Positions 1 to 6,830 of a stretch of DNA of 9,803 nucleotides are shown one piece after another. How positions within the stretch are numbered: the first letter of the stretch is position 1; every line of letters starts with the position of its first letter. A model generated the notes under the pieces. That model ran no database searches and was not told where the DNA came from. It worked only from the letters and a program-made list of their open reading frames with translations. The DNA is from Methylococcaceae bacterium (lineage in GTDB: Bacteria > Pseudomonadota > Gammaproteobacteria > Methylococcales > Methylomonadaceae). A program made the translations under genes and the position numbers. The stretch lies in the NCBI GenBank assembly GCA_947505055.1, contig CANNLO010000157.1:1-9803 (forward strand), read 5' to 3'.

Positions 1-1074
1 AAACTGGGTTTCCGCAGCTTTAATGAGATGATTGGACGCTCAGATCTGCTGGATATACAGCGCTCACTGAACCATTGGAAAACTGAGGGCCTCGATTTCA
101 GCCGGGTCTTTTATAAACCAGCCGTTGAACTTAATACCATTGTTTATCATCATGAAAGTCAAGATCACGGACTGACTCATGCTATGGATCATAGCTTGAT
201 TGCTGAAGCTAAATCTGCCTTGGAAAATGGTGCTCCCGTTATTATAAATACGCTGATTCATAACATAAACCGTACCTTCGGAGCTATGCTTTCAGGTGAA
301 GTCGCAAAACGTTATGGAAATAATGGCTTACCCGATGACACCATACTTATCAACGTTAAAGGTACGGCAGGTCAAAGTTTTGGCGCGTTTCTGGCTCAAG
401 GCATCAGCATTAACCTTGAAGGCGAAGGCAACGATTATGTAGGCAAAGGCATGAGCGGCGGACGTATCGCCATTTATCAACCTAAAGATTGCCCAATAAA
501 TCCTGCCGAAAATATTATTGTTGGCAATACTGTTCTTTATGGTGCCACCAACGGCGAATGTTATTTTAGCGGCGTTGCAGGCGAACGTTTTGCCGTTCGC
601 AACTCCGGCGCACTAACAGTAGTCGAGGGTGTTGGCGATCATGGCTGTGAATATATGACCGGAGGAGTCGTGGTGGTACTCGGCCAAACCGGACGCAACT
701 TCGCTGCTGGTATGTCGGGCGGTGTTGCTTATGTTCTCGATGAAGCAGGCGATTTTGACAAACGATGCAATATGGCCATGGTAGAAATCGAACCCATCCC
801 CGAAGAAGATGACATGCTGGAAGCCATCGCTCATCAGGGAGGCGACATGCAAACTCATGGCCGCGTGCAAATCATGTCCGACATGACTAGACATGATGCG
901 CAACGCTTGAAACACTTAATCGAAAATCATAAGCGCTACACCAATAGTGCTAGAGCTGAGCACATCTTGAATAACTGGCAGGATTATTTGCCACGCTTTG
1001 TAAAGGTCATGCCAGTCGATTACCGTGAAGCCTTAAAACAAATTAAAGCGGAACAATTAGCTGCAGCCGCATAA
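1..1074 (+). CDS. gltB: Glutamate synthase large subunit, C-terminal part (5' end outside window)
   Basis: The reading frame is open from the first base, so the gene enters from the left. The ATG at 28 is an internal Met, not a start. About 357 C-terminal residues are visible, roughly a quarter of a usual ~1,500-residue GltB. The visible part is the end of the FMN/Fe-S synthase domain followed by the GXGXG right-handed beta-helix domain, with glycine-rich repeats such as GTAGQSFGAF, GKGMSGGR, YGATNGE, GVGDHGCEYMTGG and GMSGGVAYV. GltB carries the glutaminase and 2-oxoglutarate amination sites and makes two glutamates from glutamine plus 2-oxoglutarate in the cytoplasm. The active-site Cys and Fe-S ligands lie upstream and cannot be checked. 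The gene ends in tandem TAA stops (1072-1077) and an alanine-rich tail. gltD follows 135 nt later. Confidence 0.96.
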   Translation, partial: KLGFRSFNEMIGRSDLLDIQRSLNHWKTEGLDFSRVFYKPAVELNTIVYHHESQDHGLTHAMDHSLIAEAKSALENGAPVIINTLIHNINRTFGAMLSGEVAKRYGNNGLPDDTILINVKGTAGQSFGAFLAQGISINLEGEGNDYVGKGMSGGRIAIYQPKDCPINPAENIIVGNTVLYGATNGECYFSGVAGERFAVRNSGALTVVEGVGDHGCEYMTGGVVVVLGQTGRNFAAGMSGGVAYVLDEAGDFDKRCNMAMVEIEPIPEEDDMLEAIAHQGGDMQTHGRVQIMSDMTRHDAQRLKHLIENHKRYTNSARAEHILNNWQDYLPRFVKVMPVDYREALKQIKAEQLAAAA

Positions 1075-1122
1075 TAATTGCGACGCCAAGCATATCGTAC
1101 TTCACAATTCGGAATTATGCCG

Positions 1123-1142
1123 ACTCTCCAATACTGGAGAGT
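1123..1142 (+). terminator. Hairpin in gltB-gltD gap (possible attenuator or partial terminator)
   Basis: The arms ACTCTCCA (1123-1130) and TGGAGAGT (1135-1142) pair perfectly over 8 bp around a 4-nt ATAC loop. The T-containing stretch TTGTCTAT follows. The downstream T tract is poor, so this is a weak terminator at best. It sits between two genes whose products are needed together, so partial read-through, mRNA processing or 3'-end protection is more likely than full termination. Confidence 0.4.
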
Positions 1143-1195
1143 TTGTCTATAGATAACTTATAACCGAGTTGACGTGCTAACAAATACATTAAAGT

Positions 1196-1201
1196 AGAAG
1201 G
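1196..1201 (+). promoter_or_regulatory. Ribosome binding site of gltD
   Basis: AGAAGG lies 8 nt upstream of the ATG at 1210. This is good Shine-Dalgarno spacing and supports that start over internal Met codons. The resulting N terminus matches the usual GltD length. Confidence 0.7.
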
Positions 1202-1209
1202 TATTAAAA

Positions 1210-2652
1210 ATGGGTAAACCAACCGGGTTTATGGAACTACCACGCACCGAACGAGAAACCACTTCGCCGAGTGACCGTCTCAAGCATTATCGCGAATTTA
1301 CGATATCCCCCAGCGAGACCGAACTCGCGCAACAGGGCTCAAGATGTATGGATTGCGGCATTCCTTTTTGCCATCAAGGCTGCCCTGTTAACAACATTAT
1401 TCCGGATTGGAATGACGGTGTTTATCAAGGTGATTGGCAAAAATCGCTGGAAATTTTACATAGCACCAATAATTTTCCCGAATTTACCGGCCGTATCTGC
1501 CCCGCACCTTGTGAAGCTGCCTGCACACTTAATTTGCAGGATCAACCCGTCACCATTAAGTCGATAGAATGCGCCATTATCGACAAAGGTTGGGAAATGG
1601 GTTGGGTAAAACCTCAAATCCCGGCTAAACGTACAGGCAAAAGAGTTGCGATTATTGGTTCCGGACCTGCAGGACTCGCCAGCGCTCAACAACTGGCTCG
1701 TGCCGGACATGAAGTCGTCGTCTATGAAAAAAATGATAGAATCGGCGGCTTGTTGCGCTACGGCATTCCCGATTTCAAGATGGAAAAGAATTTAATTGAT
1801 CGTCGTATTTCCCAAATGCAGGCCGAGGGCGTCAGCTTCAGACCTAACAGTCATATTGGCACTGATATATCCGCACAGAAATTACTCGCAGAATATGATG
1901 CTGTCATTTTAGCCGTCGGCTCTGAAAAACCGCGTGATCTCGATGTTTCCGGTCGCAACGACTTAACAGGCGTGCATTTTGCTATGGATTTCTTACGCCA
2001 ACAAAACAAACGAAATGCTGGAGATATTATCGGTGAAGATATTGCCATCACTGCAACCGGCAAACATGTAGTCGTTATCGGCGGCGGCGATACCGGATCT
2101 GATTGCATAGGAACCTCTCTTCGTCAGGGCGCGGCCTCCGTAATTCAGCTTGAAATCATGCCGGAACCGCCCGAAAAGGAAAACAAGTTACTGACCTGGC
2201 CACAGTGGCCCAACAAGTTGCGTACAACTTCATCGCATAATGAAGGCATCAAAAAACGCTACTGGAGTGTAAACACTAAAAGTGTTATCGGCAAAGACGG
2301 GAAAATCTCTCATCTCAATGCGGTAGAAGTCGAATGGAAACAAGAGGGCGGTCAGTGGAAAATGACTGAAAAACCTGATAGCGCTTTTACTTTAGATGCT
2401 GATCTTGTCCTTATCGCAACCGGCTTTGTTCATCCTGTACACGAAGGTCTTTTGCTGGAACTTGGGGTTGAACTTGAACGTAACAATATCAAAGCAACCG
2501 AGAAACACTATCGCACTTCTGTTGATAAAGTGTTTGCTGCAGGTGATGGAAGGCGAGGACAATCGTTGGTAGTCTGGGCTATTCGTGAAGGCAGACAGGC
2601 AGCCAAAGCTGTGGATGAATTTTTGATGGGCAGTTCTGAACTTCCGAGATAA
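1210..2652 (+). CDS. gltD: Glutamate synthase [NADPH] small subunit
   Basis: This 480-residue protein is full length for GltD. The N-terminal Fe-S region has Cys46, Cys49, Cys54 and Cys58 ([13 protein letters not shown]) and a second group at Cys97, Cys101 and Cys105 (CPAPCEAAC). An FAD-binding Rossmann motif follows at about 147-175 ([12 protein letters not shown], then an acidic strand end at VVYEK). The NADPH-binding motif is at about 286-298 ([12 protein letters not shown]). ATGF (403-406) and AGDGRRGQS (444-452) are the C-terminal flavin-binding signatures. The subunit oxidises NADPH and passes electrons through FAD and Fe-S clusters to GltB for glutamate synthesis in the cytoplasm. The start is fixed by AGAAGG 8 nt upstream. 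It is co-directional with gltB and presumably cotranscribed despite the hairpin between them. No residue usually conserved in these motifs is missing. Confidence 0.97.
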   Translation: MGKPTGFMELPRTERETTSPSDRLKHYREFTISPSETELAQQGSRCMDCGIPFCHQGCPVNNIIPDWNDGVYQGDWQKSLEILHSTNNFPEFTGRICPAPCEAACTLNLQDQPVTIKSIECAIIDKGWEMGWVKPQIPAKRTGKRVAIIGSGPAGLASAQQLARAGHEVVVYEKNDRIGGLLRYGIPDFKMEKNLIDRRISQMQAEGVSFRPNSHIGTDISAQKLLAEYDAVILAVGSEKPRDLDVSGRNDLTGVHFAMDFLRQQNKRNAGDIIGEDIAITATGKHVVVIGGGDTGSDCIGTSLRQGAASVIQLEIMPEPPEKENKLLTWPQWPNKLRTTSSHNEGIKKRYWSVNTKSVIGKDGKISHLNAVEVEWKQEGGQWKMTEKPDSAFTLDADLVLIATGFVHPVHEGLLLELGVELERNNIKATEKHYRTSVDKVFAAGDGRRGQSLVVWAIREGRQAAKAVDEFLMGSSELPR

Positions 2653-2658
2653 TAATTT

Positions 2659-2681
2659 GGGTTAGGCGTGACATCTAACCC
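2659..2681. terminator. Hairpin between convergent gltD and the 61-aa gene
   Basis: GGGTTAG (2659-2665) and CTAACCC (2675-2681) form a perfect 7-bp stem with a 9-nt loop. It starts 7 nt after the gltD stop and ends 5 nt before the stop of the convergent gene. The location suits a bidirectional terminator. Neither side has a strong T run (AAATTATT on the minus strand is the better side), so intrinsic termination is unproven. Confidence 0.4.
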
Positions 2682-2685
2682 TCGG

Positions 2686-2871
2686 TTACAAGGCTTTAGT
2701 CTTTGTTTTCAAACACCGTTTACATTGGTAAACGGTGATTAACTTCCCCTGCTTCACATCAAACTGTTTTTCGTTTGAAACCTCCCATTTATGAAAGCCG
2801 CTACGACATAAAGTATTGCCTTTATGCCGTTCAATGGTTTTAGGCCGTTTAAATTGAATTACGTCACCCAT
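2686..2871 (-). CDS. Small conserved hypothetical protein with C-x4-H...C-x2-C putative zinc site
   Basis: This 61-residue basic protein runs from the ATG at 2871 to the TAA at 2686-2688. Cys22 and His27 (CRSGFHKW) and Cys50 and Cys53 (CKRC) form a plausible four-ligand zinc-ribbon-like site. The N terminus MGDVIQFKRP and the core FDVKQGKLITVYQCKRC resemble short uncharacterised proteins I recall from gammaproteobacteria such as Pseudomonas. I know no established function. Lysine and arginine are abundant, so nucleic-acid contact is possible, but this is inference. There is no strong Shine-Dalgarno sequence; AGAGAAC just upstream of the ATG is the best candidate. The gene is downstream of the TetR-like regulator in the same orientation, 100 nt away, and converges with gltD. 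A 10-bp perfect hairpin is embedded in the CxxC-coding part. Confidence 0.78.
   Translation of the reverse strand: MGDVIQFKRPKTIERHKGNTLCRSGFHKWEVSNEKQFDVKQGKLITVYQCKRCLKTKTKAL
2714..2737. repeat. Perfect 10-bp hairpin inside the 61-aa gene
   Basis: CACCGTTTAC (2714-2723) and GTAAACGGTG (2728-2737) are exact reverse complements separated by the 4-nt ATTG. It lies within codons for the VYQCKRC segment of the small gene. It is also about 60 nt past the gltD stop, in the likely 3' untranslated region of the gltBD transcript. It could stabilise or end either transcript, or be a binding site. No strong T tract follows on either strand. Confidence 0.5.
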
Positions 2872-2920
2872 GACTGTTCTCTATACAAAATGAAAATAGC
2901 TTTCGACAAGTTTGCAAGGT

Positions 2921-2986
2921 GAATTAACAGCCTTATCGTTAATCCAATATTTTTTACCTTTTAAAGATCAATCATTTTTTAACGAT
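2921..2986. promoter_or_regulatory. TTAAC-type inverted repeats around the tetR 3' end
   Basis: ATCGTTAA (2935-2942) and TTAACGAT (2979-2986) are exact 8-bp reverse complements 36 nt apart. A further ATTAAC (2923-2928) pairs with GTTAAT (2938-2943). The right copy lies in the last codons of the tetR-like gene and the others lie upstream of the 61-aa gene. They could be operator half-sites for the neighbouring regulator, or only an AT-rich coincidence. The spacing is not that of a classical TetR operator. Confidence 0.22.
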
Positions 2987-3571
2987 AGTATTCCAAGCAG
3001 CAAGCCAGGCTTGCGACTGATAAAATTCAGCTTTTTTATCAAGAAAACCTGTTAATTTGAGTCGCAGAGTATTTTCAATAATGCCGAAAAAATGAGCGTA
3101 AGCCAGTTCCGGACTCATACTACGAATTTCTCCTGTCGAAATACCCTCATCAATAATCCTGATTATTTTTTTAACCGCTGCTGAATCACAGAGCGCTTGA
3201 GCCTCAGGTATAAATTCACTAACTTTGCTGATTAACAAAAAACGCATCACATCGGGCGCATCTTCTGTTAACTTAAAAAACAAATCAACTATAGCTCTTA
3301 ATTGTTCAGATGAATTTTCATTTTTAAGCTTTATCTCGTCAATTGAGTGACTCAAACTATTATGAATATTTTCATATAACTGAGCAGCTATAGCTTGTTT
3401 GGTTTTAAATTGTTTATGAATGATACCAATGGTATTTATTCCTGCAGCATCCTTTATATCGATGAGCGATGTATTGAAATATCCATTGTTGGCAAACAAC
3501 TGCAAAGCAGCCAATAATATTTCATCGTGAACTTCGAGTTTCTCTTGAATATCTTCTATTTCCTGATCCAT
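2972..3571 (-). CDS. TetR/AcrR family transcriptional regulator
   Basis: I place the start at the ATG at 3571, giving 199 residues. An in-frame TTG at 3595 would add eight residues but has no Shine-Dalgarno sequence, while AAAGAAG precedes the ATG (rather close, about 3 nt). After an acidic N-terminal segment, residues ~15-62 form the TetR N-terminal DNA-binding domain: ILLAALQLFANNGYFNTS, then DIKDAAGINTIGIIHKQFK, where IIHKQFK replaces the more common LYHHFK. The remaining ~135 residues are helical and would hold the ligand and dimerisation domain, with no recognisable ligand signature. It likely acts as a cytoplasmic repressor, but the target is unknown. It lies 78 nt downstream of pgsA and 100 nt upstream of the 61-aa gene, all in one orientation. 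No transporter or enzyme gene is divergent from it, so the usual neighbour clue is absent. Confidence 0.88.
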   Translation of the reverse strand: MDQEIEDIQEKLEVHDEILLAALQLFANNGYFNTSLIDIKDAAGINTIGIIHKQFKTKQAIAAQLYENIHNSLSHSIDEIKLKNENSSEQLRAIVDLFFKLTEDAPDVMRFLLISKVSEFIPEAQALCDSAAVKKIIRIIDEGISTGEIRSMSPELAYAHFFGIIENTLRLKLTGFLDKKAEFYQSQAWLAAWNTIVKK

Positions 3572-3618
3572 GTTCTTCTTTAACAGCCAATTCAATATGC
3601 TGCATTGGTATGAGAGTG

Positions 3619-3647
3619 ATAATCCAGGCCCACAGTAATAGACCCAA
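3619..3647 (-). promoter_or_regulatory. Possible weak sigma-70 promoter for the tetR-like gene
   Basis: On the minus strand, TTGGGT (3647-3642) and GATTAT (3624-3619) are separated by 17 nt and fit the -35 and -10 consensus in part. Transcription would start near 3612, about 40 nt before the ATG at 3571. Each box has two or more mismatches, so this is only a candidate. Confidence 0.25.
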
Positions 3648-3649
3648 TT

Positions 3650-4213
3650 CTATTTTGCAGTCAACACTGCCAGTGCTGACCTTAAGTAATTAATCATCGA
3701 CCATAAAGTCAATATAGCCGCAATATATAACAAACCGTATCCGCAATAATTAATCGGAATACCGAATAAATCATCCCGATACAACAACAACCCTATCGCC
3801 AGCATTTGCGCAGACGTTTTCCATTTACCCAATTGGGAAACTTTCACCTGTGCTCGCTGTCCTATTTCCGCCATCCATTCACGTAGCGAAGCAATAGTGA
3901 TCTCTCTTCCAATAATAATTGCTGCAGGAATTGCCAGGTAAGGACTGGCTTGCTGTTGTACGATCAGTACCAAAACCATGGCAACCATCAGCTTATCCGC
4001 CACAGGATCTAAAAAAGCCCCAAAAGGGGTTTCCAGATTCATTTTTCTGGCAAGATAACCGTCCAACCAATCAGTAATTCCAGCCGCTAAGAAAATCAGC
4101 ATGCAGGCAACATTGGAATATTCCCAGGGCAAATAAAAAACCACCGTTAATAACGGGATTAACGCGATTCTTAAGAGCGTGAGATTTGTAGGTATATTAA
4201 ATTCAATTATCAT
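3650..4213 (-). CDS. pgsA: CDP-diacylglycerol--glycerol-3-phosphate 3-phosphatidyltransferase
   Basis: This 187-residue membrane protein has the usual PgsA length. The CDP-alcohol phosphotransferase motif is complete: Asp48, Asp51-Gly52, Ala55-Arg56, Gly65, Asp69 and Asp73 (DWLDGYLAR...GAFLDPVADK). The start IPTNLTLLRI is typical of PgsA. Hydrophobic helices can be seen near residues 10-30, 33-50, 74-87, 92-105 and 152-180. The enzyme makes phosphatidylglycerophosphate from CDP-diacylglycerol and glycerol-3-phosphate in the inner membrane, the committed step to phosphatidylglycerol and cardiolipin. Its ATG lies inside the end of uvrC (11-nt overlap) with no clear Shine-Dalgarno sequence, which suggests translational coupling. 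The uvrC-pgsA pairing is common in gammaproteobacteria. The stop is TAG. Confidence 0.96.
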   Translation of the reverse strand: MIIEFNIPTNLTLLRIALIPLLTVVFYLPWEYSNVACMLIFLAAGITDWLDGYLARKMNLETPFGAFLDPVADKLMVAMVLVLIVQQQASPYLAIPAAIIIGREITIASLREWMAEIGQRAQVKVSQLGKWKTSAQMLAIGLLLYRDDLFGIPINYCGYGLLYIAAILTLWSMINYLRSALAVLTAK

Positions 4214-6044
4214 CTGGATGATGAAATAGTTCGTAAATCCGTTGTGCCAGTTGACGACTGATGCCGTCTACGCTACAAAGTGCATCCACACCAGCCTGTG
4301 AAATACCTTGCAGCCCCCCAAATTGTTTCAATAAAATCTGTCGCCGTTTAGGCCCCAATCCTGGAATGGCTTCCATAGCCGATTGTTTTTTTGCCTTGCC
4401 TCGACGCTGCCTATGTCCAGTTATCGCAAACCGATGTGCTTCATCACGAATATGTTGAATCAACAACAAGCCGCTAGCCCCCGGTTTAATATCTATTGGC
4501 TGATCTTGCTCAACGCGTATCAGCTTTTCCATACCGGGCTTTCTATCCGGACCCTTTGAAACGCCGACTATCATAACATTGTTTATGTCTAATTCCGCCA
4601 ATGCCTTTTGCGCTTCTCGCACCTGACCTTTGCCGCCATCAATAAACAAGATATCCGGCGCTTCATGCTCGCCCAACTTTAAACGTTTAAATCGCCTTAA
4701 AACCGCTTGGTGTATGGCCGCGTAATCGTCACCGCCAGTTATGCCTTCAATATTAAACCGCCGATAAGCTGATTTAACCGGTCCTTCCCGATCGAAAACA
4801 ACGCAAGAGGCAACTGTCTTTTCACCTTGAGTATGACTAATATCAAAACATTCCAGACGCTTTGGGATTTCTTTACAACCCAGTTCATCCTTAAGATTTA
4901 AGAATCGCGCATAAATCCCCTGTTTATCTGACAGCTTGCCCTGTAAAGAATTCTCGGCGTTCGTACTGGCCATTTGCAACCATTTTAAACGCTCACCTCT
5001 GACGTTGGTAGAAATAGCAACCGCATGTTTTGCCTGAACCGACAAAACCTCCATCAATAAATTGGTTTCTTCAGGCTCATGACTGACGATTAATTCATTT
5101 GGGAGCTGTTTATCGATATAATATTGCGGGATGAATGCCTGAATAATAGCAGCCGGCTCATGTTGTTCAGCGATCTTGGGAAAGAACACCTTGTTACCCA
5201 AGTGCTGTCCGTTACGAATAAAAAACACTTGCACACAAGCTACGCCAGCCTTGGTTGCGCAAGCAATAATATCAACGTCACCTTTTTCGCCATGCACAAA
5301 ATGTTTTTCCAGCACCGAACGTAATTTTGCGATTTGATCTCTAAAACCAGCAGCCTGCTCAAAATCCAGATTACGCGATGCCTGCTCCATATTAACGATC
5401 AATTGATCAATGAGCAAACCGCCCTTCCCTTCTAAAAATAGTACCGTATTTTCAACATCCAGCTCATAGCTTTCTTTATCGATCAAACCCACACATGGCG
5501 CAGTACAGCGCCCAATCTGATGCTGCAAACAGGGTCGGGAACGGTTATTGTAAACAGAGTCCTCACATTGCCTGACAGGGAAAATACGTTGTAACAACTT
5601 TAGACTTTCCTTAATTGCACCTATGCCCGGATAAGGGCCGAAATATTTGCCTTTTTTCTTTTTTGCGCCTCGATGCAGCGTGATTTGTGGGAAATCATGT
5701 TCACTGGACAAGAAGATATATGGATAAGACCTGTCATCCCGTAAGCAGATGTTGTATCGGGGTTTATATCTCTTGATCTGTTGGCATTCCAGCAATAAAG
5801 CCTCGCCTTCTGTATGCGTTACAGTGACTTCAATGGTCGCAATTTTGGCAACCATGGTCTGCTGTTTAATCGAGGCAGTTTGCTTTTTAAAATAACTGGA
5901 AACGCGATTTTTTAAATTCTTGGCTTTGCCAATATAAATAACCTCGCCTTGGTCATTCAGCATTTTGTAAATGCCTGGACGCGTGGTCAGGTTTTTTAAG
6001 AACGCCTGCCGGTCAAAACTGTTTCTTGATAACTCGGAATTCAA
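4203..6044 (-). CDS. uvrC: UvrABC excision nuclease subunit C
   Basis: The protein has 613 residues, normal for UvrC. The N-terminal GIY-YIG nuclease domain (~21-100) has Gly24-Ile25-Tyr26, Tyr37-Ile38-Gly39 and Arg47, and makes the 3' incision. A cysteine cluster at 160, 172, 180 and 184 matches the region described as an iron-sulphur site in UvrC. The UVR domain (~211-245, with NLDFEQAAGFRDQI) contacts UvrB. The C-terminal RNase H-like domain has ECFDISH (Asp401), FIDGGKGQ (Asp469) and RDEAHRFA (His537) for the 5' incision. Two helix-hairpin-helix motifs follow (IPGLGPKRR at 560-568 and CSVDGISRQLA at 590-600). Initiation is at TTG (6044): an in-frame TAA lies two codons upstream, AGGA is 6 nt before the TTG, and the next Met, residue 28, is inside the GIY-YIG domain. 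It acts in cytoplasmic nucleotide excision repair. It overlaps pgsA downstream. Confidence 0.97.
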   Translation of the reverse strand: MNSELSRNSFDRQAFLKNLTTRPGIYKMLNDQGEVIYIGKAKNLKNRVSSYFKKQTASIKQQTMVAKIATIEVTVTHTEGEALLLECQQIKRYKPRYNICLRDDRSYPYIFLSSEHDFPQITLHRGAKKKKGKYFGPYPGIGAIKESLKLLQRIFPVRQCEDSVYNNRSRPCLQHQIGRCTAPCVGLIDKESYELDVENTVLFLEGKGGLLIDQLIVNMEQASRNLDFEQAAGFRDQIAKLRSVLEKHFVHGEKGDVDIIACATKAGVACVQVFFIRNGQHLGNKVFFPKIAEQHEPAAIIQAFIPQYYIDKQLPNELIVSHEPEETNLLMEVLSVQAKHAVAISTNVRGERLKWLQMASTNAENSLQGKLSDKQGIYARFLNLKDELGCKEIPKRLECFDISHTQGEKTVASCVVFDREGPVKSAYRRFNIEGITGGDDYAAIHQAVLRRFKRLKLGEHEAPDILFIDGGKGQVREAQKALAELDINNVMIVGVSKGPDRKPGMEKLIRVEQDQPIDIKPGASGLLLIQHIRDEAHRFAITGHRQRRGKAKKQSAMEAIPGLGPKRRQILLKQFGGLQGISQAGVDALCSVDGISRQLAQRIYELFHHPDDN

Positions 6045-6050
6045 TCTTTA

Positions 6051-6054
6051 TCCT
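6051..6054 (-). promoter_or_regulatory. Ribosome binding site deciding the TTG start of uvrC
   Basis: On the minus strand AGGA sits 6 nt before the TTG at 6044. With the in-frame TAA two codons upstream of that TTG, this makes TTG the only credible initiation codon before the GIY-YIG domain. Confidence 0.65.
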
Positions 6055-6128
6055 GAATCTTTTGCAGGCACGGTTCTAATAATGCCTAAAGAGCATTTAC
6101 TAACAAGAAAATCTTTTTCAACCTCAAC

Positions 6129-6776
6129 CTAAACACGTTTAAGAAATTTAACCCGCGCAAACTGCAAAATCATGGGCATGATTGAAATAAAAACAATACC
6201 TAAGACAATCTTCTCGAAATTGTGCTTTACCCAATCATTTGAGCCCAGAAAATATCCGGTTAAAGTTATGCTTGTCACCCATAAAGTCGCACCAATGATA
6301 CAAAAAATAATATATTTTGAGTATTTCATACTGCCTGCACCCGCCACGAAAGGCGCAATTGTCCGTACAATAGGAATAAAACGGGCCATAATAACTGCCT
6401 TTCCTCCGTGTTTTTCGTAGAAATTTTCAGTTTGGGTAAGATGCTCCCGTTTAAAAAATAAAATTTGTTCCCGGGATTTAATAAACTGACTGAAATGTTT
6501 ACCGATAAAATGATTAACATTATCGCCCAACAACGCTGCACCTATAAGCAGGGGAATGATAACCTGAATATCCAGTTTTCCCGTTGAGGAAGCTAATAGT
6601 CCTACCGCAAACAGTAAAGAATCGCCGGGCAGCAGCGGCATAACAATTAAGCCTGTTTCGACAAAAATAATTGCCGCCAGAATTACATAAGTCAACATAT
6701 CGTAATGCGCAAGAAAATCCTGCAATGTTGCCAATGGGTCTTTCAATAAGTGCAAAAAGAAATAAATAATTTCCAT
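6129..6776 (-). CDS. DedA family integral membrane protein (YqjA/YghB-like)
   Basis: This 215-residue protein has the DedA/SNARE-associated domain. The first signature, FVETGLIVMPLLPGDSLL (38-55), has the membrane-embedded acidic residues Glu40 and Asp52. The second, ARFIPIVRTIAPFVAGAGSM (131-150), carries Arg132 and Arg138. These correspond to the charged residues reported as essential in E. coli YqjA and YghB. Hydrophobic segments lie near 28-62, 70-86, 155-178 and 187-206. DedA proteins sit in the inner membrane and are linked to envelope homeostasis, proton-motive-force-dependent transport and, in some members, recycling of undecaprenyl phosphate or phospholipids. The substrate of this one cannot be read from the sequence. 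The gene starts 54 nt after truD and ends 84 nt before uvrC, in the same direction. No clear Shine-Dalgarno sequence precedes the ATG at 6776. Confidence 0.92.
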   Translation of the reverse strand: MEIIYFFLHLLKDPLATLQDFLAHYDMLTYVILAAIIFVETGLIVMPLLPGDSLLFAVGLLASSTGKLDIQVIIPLLIGAALLGDNVNHFIGKHFSQFIKSREQILFFKREHLTQTENFYEKHGGKAVIMARFIPIVRTIAPFVAGAGSMKYSKYIIFCIIGATLWVTSITLTGYFLGSNDWVKHNFEKIVLGIVFISIMPMILQFARVKFLKRV

Positions 6777-6830
6777 AAAATTAGTTTTTATATCGTAAAA
6801 AGAACATAGTTATCTTAGAATTCAGCCACT

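Noticed and set aside
613..915. Antisense open frame within gltB
   Set aside because: It is a shadow of the conserved GltB frame, with no recognisable motif and no start signal.
2880..2909. Promoter TTGTCG-18-TATAGA upstream of the 61-aa gene
   Set aside because: The -10 box ends only about 9 nt from the ATG, so the transcript would have almost no leader. The hexamers match the consensus at only 4 of 6 positions each.
3572..3595. Longer tetR-like start at TTG 3595
   Set aside because: There is no ribosome binding site, and the extra eight residues do not belong to the TetR domain. The ATG at 3571 is preceded by a purine-rich AAAGAAG.
3572..3649. tRNA genes downstream of pgsA, as in E. coli
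   Set aside because: The 78-nt gap has no cloverleaf, T-loop sequence or CCA-like end.
6045..6128. AATGC/GCATT hairpin between dedA and uvrC as a terminator
   Set aside because: The stem is only 5 bp with a 7-nt loop and no T run follows on the minus strand.
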